Origin: Deltaproteobacteria bacterium
GTDB lineage: Bacteria > Desulfobacterota > Desulfofervidia > Desulfofervidales > DG-60
Direction: 5' to 3'
Length of the DNA stretch: 10,587 nucleotides
NCBI GenBank assembly: GCA_021163945.1
Contig: JAGGTC010000107.1
Location: forward strand, 1-10,587
Part shown: piece by piece, positions 7,107 through 10,587 of the stretch
Numbering within the stretch: position 1 is the first letter of the stretch
How the letters are laid out: every line of letters begins with the position of its first letter
Notes under the pieces: generated by a model
Seen by the model: only the letters and a program-made list of their open reading frames with translations
What the model was told of the DNA's origin: nothing
Database searches by the model: none
Program-made: the position numbers and the translations under genes

Positions 7107-8570
7107 ATGACTGCAGAAGAATTAGCAAAGGTAGCGGAAGAGGCAATAAAGTATAGGAAGGAGGAATTAGGGGTAAAGACAGAGGTCAAATATGAGGAAG
7201 TGAGGATCTATACAGACGAAGAGCTAAAAAACTATACAGATGAGGACATAAAGGCCTTCAAGTGCAAACACGATATCCCTGATCTATTGGAGTTAGAAAA
7301 GGGGCCATGGCCAAGCTTTGTCTCTGATGCTATAAGGGAGGCAGTCCATAGGAGAAATCTTCCAGATGACAAGGTGCTGATGGCAAAGGATTGTGTTGAG
7401 GACCTACTTGGCCAACTTCAGTTGTCTTACATAGATAAGGAGACCCATTGGAAACATGGAGGTATTGTAGGTGTATTTGGATATGGTGGAGGTGTTATTG
7501 GAAGGTATTCTGATGCACAGGAGAAGTTTCCAGGGATATGGGCATTCCATACCCTAAGGATCAATCAGCCAGCCAGTAAGTTTTATACGACTGACTATTT
7601 AAGGGCACTCTGTGACATCTGGGAATACAGAGGCAGTGGTCTTATGAATGTGCATGGTTCCACAGGTGATATTGTCTGTTTAGGGACTGTTACTGAGCAG
7701 CTAGAGCCAATGTTCTTTGATTTGACCCATGACCTTGGTGTAGACCTGGGTGGTTCTGGTTCAAATCTGCGTACACCTTCTTGTTGTATGGGGAAGGCAC
7801 TTTGTGAATTTGCCATGTTTGATACCCAGGATATGTGCTATGAATTAACCATGCATTATCAGGATGAGTTACATAGGCCAGCATTCCCCTATAAGTTTAA
7901 GTTTAAGTTTGATGGCTGTCCAAATTGCTGTGTGGCCTCCATTGCCCGTGCTGATATGTCATATATTGGTACATGGAGGGATGAGATCAGGATTGACCAG
8001 GAGGCAGTAAGGGCATATGTAGCAGGTGAGATTCCACCAAATGCAGGTGCCCATGCTGGAAGGGAGTGGGGAAAGTTTGATATCCAAAGAGAGGTAATTG
8101 ACCTCTGCCCAAGCAAGTGCATGGAGTGGGATGGAAAGGTACTAAAGATTGACAACAAAGAGTGCGTACGTTGTATGCACTGTATAAATGTTATGCCCAG
8201 GGCACTTAGGGTAGGAGAAGATACTGGAATTAGCATCCTTTTTGGTGCAAAGGCCCCAATCCTTGAAGGTGCACAGATGTCACTTTTGACTATCCCATTT
8301 ATGAAGAGTGAGAGGCCTTATGACAATGTCAAAGAGCTTGTTGATAAGGTTTGGGAATGGTGGATGGAAGAGGGCAAGAACCGTGAGAGATTAGGTGAGC
8401 TCATCCAGCGCTTTAGCCTCCAGAAATTCCTAGAAGTAATAGGTGTACCGCCAATGCCTCAGATGATTAAAGAACCACGTTCTAATCCATATGTGTTCTG
8501 GAAAGAAGAAGAGGTACCAGGAGGATGGGAGAGGACTATTGAGGAATATAGAAAGAGACATCCAAGATAA
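7107..8570 (+). CDS. dsrA: Dissimilatory sulfite reductase alpha subunit, with N-terminal extension
   Basis: DsrA forms the cytoplasmic A2B2 sulfite reductase with DsrB; it reduces sulfite, with the sulfur normally loaded onto DsrC. The core from GPWPSFVSD (residue 66) to the end EYRKRHPR matches Desulfovibrio DsrA closely. The sirohaem/[4Fe-4S] cysteines are C227, C233, C271 and C275 (C-X5-C-X37-C-X3-C), and the ferredoxin-domain ligands are C334, C353, C356 and C359; all are offset by 50 from the D. vulgaris numbering as I recall it. At 487 residues the protein is about 50 longer than usual. The surplus is a charged Lys/Glu-rich N-terminus, probably largely helical. The start is well supported: AAGGAGGG ends six bases before the ATG, and the next in-frame Met is residue 92, inside the conserved core. 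Extra cysteines C226 and C274 sit beside cluster ligands. dsrB follows after 15 bases. Confidence 0.98.
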   Translation: MTAEELAKVAEEAIKYRKEELGVKTEVKYEEVRIYTDEELKNYTDEDIKAFKCKHDIPDLLELEKGPWPSFVSDAIREAVHRRNLPDDKVLMAKDCVEDLLGQLQLSYIDKETHWKHGGIVGVFGYGGGVIGRYSDAQEKFPGIWAFHTLRINQPASKFYTTDYLRALCDIWEYRGSGLMNVHGSTGDIVCLGTVTEQLEPMFFDLTHDLGVDLGGSGSNLRTPSCCMGKALCEFAMFDTQDMCYELTMHYQDELHRPAFPYKFKFKFDGCPNCCVASIARADMSYIGTWRDEIRIDQEAVRAYVAGEIPPNAGAHAGREWGKFDIQREVIDLCPSKCMEWDGKVLKIDNKECVRCMHCINVMPRALRVGEDTGISILFGAKAPILEGAQMSLLTIPFMKSERPYDNVKELVDKVWEWWMEEGKNRERLGELIQRFSLQKFLEVIGVPPMPQMIKEPRSNPYVFWKEEEVPGGWERTIEEYRKRHPR

Positions 8571-8585
8571 AAGAGGAGGTGCGAT

Positions 8586-9764
8586 ATGTCATTAGGGAAA
8601 CTTGGCTATTATAACCCAGATAAGCCTATGGAGAATAGGATCACTGACATTGGTCCCCCACACTACTATGTCATGTTTCCACCCGTAATAAAGAAAAACT
8701 ATGGAAAGTGGTTATATCATGAGATTGTAGAGACAGGGATTATAAAGAGGGTCTCTGAGACCGGAGATACAATTTGGGTAATAAGGTGTGGTGCCCCAAG
8801 GTTTATGAGTGTTGAACATGTTCGTGAGATCTGCGATATTGCTGATAAATATTGTGATGGGTATGTGAGGTTTACTACCAGAAATGCGATTGAGTTTATA
8901 GTGACAAGCGAAGATAAGATGAAGGCCCTAAGAGATGATTTGATGAGCAGAAAGCATGTGGGTGGAAGCTATAAGTTCCCTATTGGTGGGACTGGTGCAG
9001 GCATCACAGGCATTGTCCACACCCAAGGGTGGATCCACTGCCATACCCCGGCTACTGATGCATCTGGCATGGTAAAGTCTGTAGCAGATGACCTCTTTGA
9101 ATACTTTAGGGATATGAAGCTTCCAGCAAAACTGAGGGTCTCCATGGCATGCTGTCTAAATATGTGCGGTGCAGTCCACTGCTCTGATATTGCCATGTTG
9201 GGTTATCACAGAAAACCACCTATAGTAGATGATGAGTGGATAGATAAGCTTTGTGAGCTTCCACTGGTAGTGGCTGCCTGTCCAACAGGTGCTGTTAGTC
9301 TAGGAAAGACTGAGTCTGGTCTACCTACTGTAAAGATCAAGAAGGACAGGTGTATGTTCTGTGGTAACTGCTATACGATGTGTCAGTGTACCCCACTGGC
9401 AGATAAGGAGGGGGATGGTGTAGTTATCTTGGCAGGTGGAAAGATATCAAACAGGATATCCCCACCAAAGTTCTCAAAGGTAGTAGTTCCTTATCTACCC
9501 AATGAGCCCCCAAGGTGGCCATCAGTGGTCAAGACCGTAAGGCAGATAGTGGAGGCCTATGCAAGGGATGCAAGGAAATATGAGCGTCTAGGAGACTGGG
9601 CAGAGAGGATCGGTTGGGAGAGGTTCTTTGAAAAGACAGGTCTCCCATTTACAGAAAAGAGCATTGATGATTACCGCCTGGCCTATGATACCTACAGGAC
9701 AACCACCCAGTTTAAGTATACTGAGCACGCATGGGCGGTATCCAAGGCCGTAGGCGGTATTTAA
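8586..9764 (+). CDS. dsrB: Dissimilatory sulfite reductase beta subunit
   Basis: DsrB pairs with DsrA and carries the catalytically active sirohaem coupled to a [4Fe-4S] cluster. The 392-residue protein shows the DsrB signatures GGTGAGITGIVHTQGW, then C152 (HCHTPATD) and the SMACCLNMCGAVHCSD block with C189, C190 and C194 as coupled-cluster ligands. The ferredoxin domain follows, with C232 (AACPTGAV), C256, C259 and C262 (CMFCGNC). After the latter, the usual CPAMPL is replaced by CQCTPL, adding C268. The conserved end (TTTQFKY) is followed by about 14 more residues ending in AVGGI, slightly longer than the D. vulgaris protein. AGGAGGT at 8574-8580 lies five bases before the ATG. It is cotranscribed with dsrA and, after a 29-base gap, dsrD. 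Confidence 0.98.
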   Translation: MSLGKLGYYNPDKPMENRITDIGPPHYYVMFPPVIKKNYGKWLYHEIVETGIIKRVSETGDTIWVIRCGAPRFMSVEHVREICDIADKYCDGYVRFTTRNAIEFIVTSEDKMKALRDDLMSRKHVGGSYKFPIGGTGAGITGIVHTQGWIHCHTPATDASGMVKSVADDLFEYFRDMKLPAKLRVSMACCLNMCGAVHCSDIAMLGYHRKPPIVDDEWIDKLCELPLVVAACPTGAVSLGKTESGLPTVKIKKDRCMFCGNCYTMCQCTPLADKEGDGVVILAGGKISNRISPPKFSKVVVPYLPNEPPRWPSVVKTVRQIVEAYARDARKYERLGDWAERIGWERFFEKTGLPFTEKSIDDYRLAYDTYRTTTQFKYTEHAWAVSKAVGGI

Positions 9765-9793
9765 AAATTTTGATTTAAAAGGAGTTTAGGAAC

Positions 9794-10048
9794 ATGGGCT
9801 TAGACGAAATAAAAAAGGCCATTGTGGATTATGCTACAAAGGTAAAGAAGAGCAAGTTCTATTTTAAGGATATGGAAAAGGCAGTGAAAAAAGTAATCCC
9901 TGATGCAAAGTCAAGGGATATAAAGAAGGCAGCAACTGAGTTGGTAAATGAGGGCACATTGATATTCCACTCTACTGGGAGTACTACCCTATACGGTCTG
10001 AAAGGAAGGGGCGTTTCGCTAGAGGCAGAGGAGAAGGGCGAGGCATAA
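9794..10048 (+). CDS. dsrD: DsrD, winged-helix activator of sulfite reductase
   Basis: DsrD is a small winged-helix protein encoded directly behind dsrB in most sulfate reducers. Despite its DNA-binding-like fold, it has been shown to stimulate DsrAB sulfite reduction allosterically (established knowledge). This 84-residue protein is near the usual 75-85 and keeps the family pattern: KSKFYFKDMEKAV, then SRDIKKAATELVNEGTL (recognition-helix region) and STGSTTLYGLKGRG (wing), ending in an acidic tail. The ribosome site AAAAGGAG at 9777-9784 has a somewhat long 9-base spacer. The gene closes the dsr operon, with a terminator hairpin seven bases after its stop codon. Its presence suggests the reductive-type Dsr pathway, although sulfur disproportionators also carry it. 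Confidence 0.95.
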   Translation: MGLDEIKKAIVDYATKVKKSKFYFKDMEKAVKKVIPDAKSRDIKKAATELVNEGTLIFHSTGSTTLYGLKGRGVSLEAEEKGEA

Positions 10049-10054
10049 CAATAA

Positions 10055-10082
10055 GGGGCAACTGGAAACAGTTGCCCCCTTT
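10055..10082 (+). terminator. Intrinsic terminator of the dsrABD operon
   Basis: A perfect 10-bp stem (GGGGCAACTG at 10055-10064 with CAGTTGCCCC at 10069-10078) is closed by a GAAA tetraloop of the stable GNRA type. One C and three Ts follow, then ATCATTTTT. The T-tract is interrupted, so termination may be less sharp than the hairpin suggests. The remaining 85 bases to the next gene hold only its promoter. Confidence 0.85.
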
Positions 10083-10121
10083 ATCATTTTTACAAAGGTA
10101 AACTATTCCCTTTTTCTAATC

Positions 10122-10158
10122 TTTTTTATTGACAATATTAAGACTTCTATTATAAAAT
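10122..10158 (+). promoter_or_regulatory. Sigma-70-type promoter of the B12-binding protein gene
   Basis: A perfect -35 TTGACA (10129-10134) is followed 16 bases later by TATAAA (10151-10156) or 18 bases later by TAAAAT (10153-10158). The predicted start of transcription is at about 10163-10165, just 3-5 bases before the ATG at 10168. The T-run plus -35 region (10122-10135) is identical over 14 bases to that of the dsrA promoter (7006-7019). Confidence 0.75.
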
Positions 10159-10167
10159 CCCCTACAA

Positions 10168-10587
10168 ATGGAGAAATCTAAATTCTGTCTATTTATCCAT
10201 GTAAATCAATGGGCCCCAATAGAGTGGTCAGATACTGTCCCTATCTCTGAAGGCTATATCCTGGCCTACCTTAAAAAACATGGTTTTTTTGGAAAAATTT
10301 TAGGAGATTTTTCAAACATGCCCCTTAGACCATCTGTCTTGGTGGACGCTATTAAGACTTACAGACCCATTATCTTGGGCTTTACTACCTATCAAGAAAA
10401 TATAGAGAGGGTTAGACTGTGGGCCAGGTATGCAAAGAGGATTGATCCAAAGATCAAGGTCATAATAGGTGGCCCCCAAGTTACATTTATGCCTGCCCTC
10501 GCCCTAAAACACATGCCTGAAATAGACTTTCTATGTAGGGGGGAGGGTGAGGAGGTAATGCTCAATCTAGTTAAGGCACTGATTGAG
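10168..10587 (+). CDS. N-terminal B12-binding domain protein, probably a B12-dependent radical SAM enzyme, 3' end cut off
   Basis: The frame is open from the ATG to the window edge (140 codons). It encodes a Rossmann-like B12-binding domain of the kind found at the N-terminus of cobalamin-dependent radical SAM enzymes. Visible signs are a first strand (KFCLFIHVN), a helix and strand ending in KILGDFSN, the strand PIILGFTTY (residues 67-75), the VIIGGPQVT turn (98-106) and the closing EIDFLCRGEGEEVMLNLVKAL. GGP followed by RGEGE is the hallmark spacing. The DxHxxG cobalamin ligand motif of methionine synthase is absent, as in many members. The radical SAM CxxxCxxC motif would lie downstream, so that half is inferred. 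No Shine-Dalgarno sequence precedes the ATG and the promoter ends about 10 bases before it, so translation is probably leaderless. It has its own promoter and is separated from dsrD by a terminator; its role is unknown. Confidence 0.75.
   Translation, partial: MEKSKFCLFIHVNQWAPIEWSDTVPISEGYILAYLKKHGFFGKILGDFSNMPLRPSVLVDAIKTYRPIILGFTTYQENIERVRLWARYAKRIDPKIKVIIGGPQVTFMPALALKHMPEIDFLCRGEGEEVMLNLVKALIE

Noticed and set aside
7893..7910. Triple tandem AAGTTT repeat in dsrA
   Set aside because: It encodes KFKFKF, a conserved DsrA peptide, so it reflects protein conservation and not a functional DNA repeat.
7889..8236. 115-codon open frame on the - strand inside dsrA
   Set aside because: It lies antisense to highly conserved dsrA sequence, has no recognisable protein features and is a by-product of codon usage.
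1..10587. CRISPR arrays, tRNA/rRNA genes, insertion sequences, phage or toxin-antitoxin genes
   Set aside because: No spaced repeats, cloverleaf sequences, transposase motifs or terminal inverted repeats were seen; the window is filled by pathway genes.

Overview
This window is a nearly gap-free block of the core genes of dissimilatory sulfur metabolism, all on the + strand: aprB (5' end cut off) - aprA - qmoA - qmoB - qmoC - dsrA - dsrB - dsrD. It ends with the start of an unrelated-looking gene for a B12-binding (probably radical SAM) protein. Bacterial DsrAB, HdrA-like QmoA/QmoB, a QmoC that fuses HdrC and cytochrome b parts, and DsrD together point to an anaerobic sulfate reducer or sulfur disproportionator of the Thermodesulfobacteriota (former Deltaproteobacteria) type. 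The DNA is moderately AT-rich and encodes Arg mostly with AGG, a bias often seen in thermophiles. I cannot name the genus. DsrD suggests the reductive-type Dsr pathway, but sequence alone does not separate sulfate reduction from sulfur disproportionation.

Layout: 1-2275 holds aprBA (APS reductase), closed by a perfect 11-bp hairpin terminator at 2283-2312. 2336-6997 holds qmoABC with very tight, translationally coupled junctions. 6998-7106 holds a near-consensus promoter (TTGACA-17-TATACT) and an A-rich leader. 7107-10048 holds dsrABD, closed by a GAAA-capped hairpin terminator at 10055-10082. A second promoter (TTGACA ... TATAAA) lies only a few bases before the ATG of the last gene, which therefore looks leaderless.

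How the genes work together: QmoABC passes electrons from the membrane quinone pool to AprBA, which reduces APS to AMP and sulfite. DsrAB then reduces sulfite, normally handing the sulfur to DsrC, and DsrD is an activator of DsrAB. ATP sulfurylase, DsrC and DsrMKJOP are not in the window.

I see no unknown defence, mobile or RNA system. The points worth a second look are refinements of a known pathway: the terminator placed between aprA and qmoA with no room for a new promoter, a ~50-residue N-terminal extension and extra cysteines in DsrA, a QmoA with two complete ferredoxin-type cluster motifs, an orphan Shine-Dalgarno-like sequence in the dsr leader, and the leaderless B12-binding gene behind dsrD.
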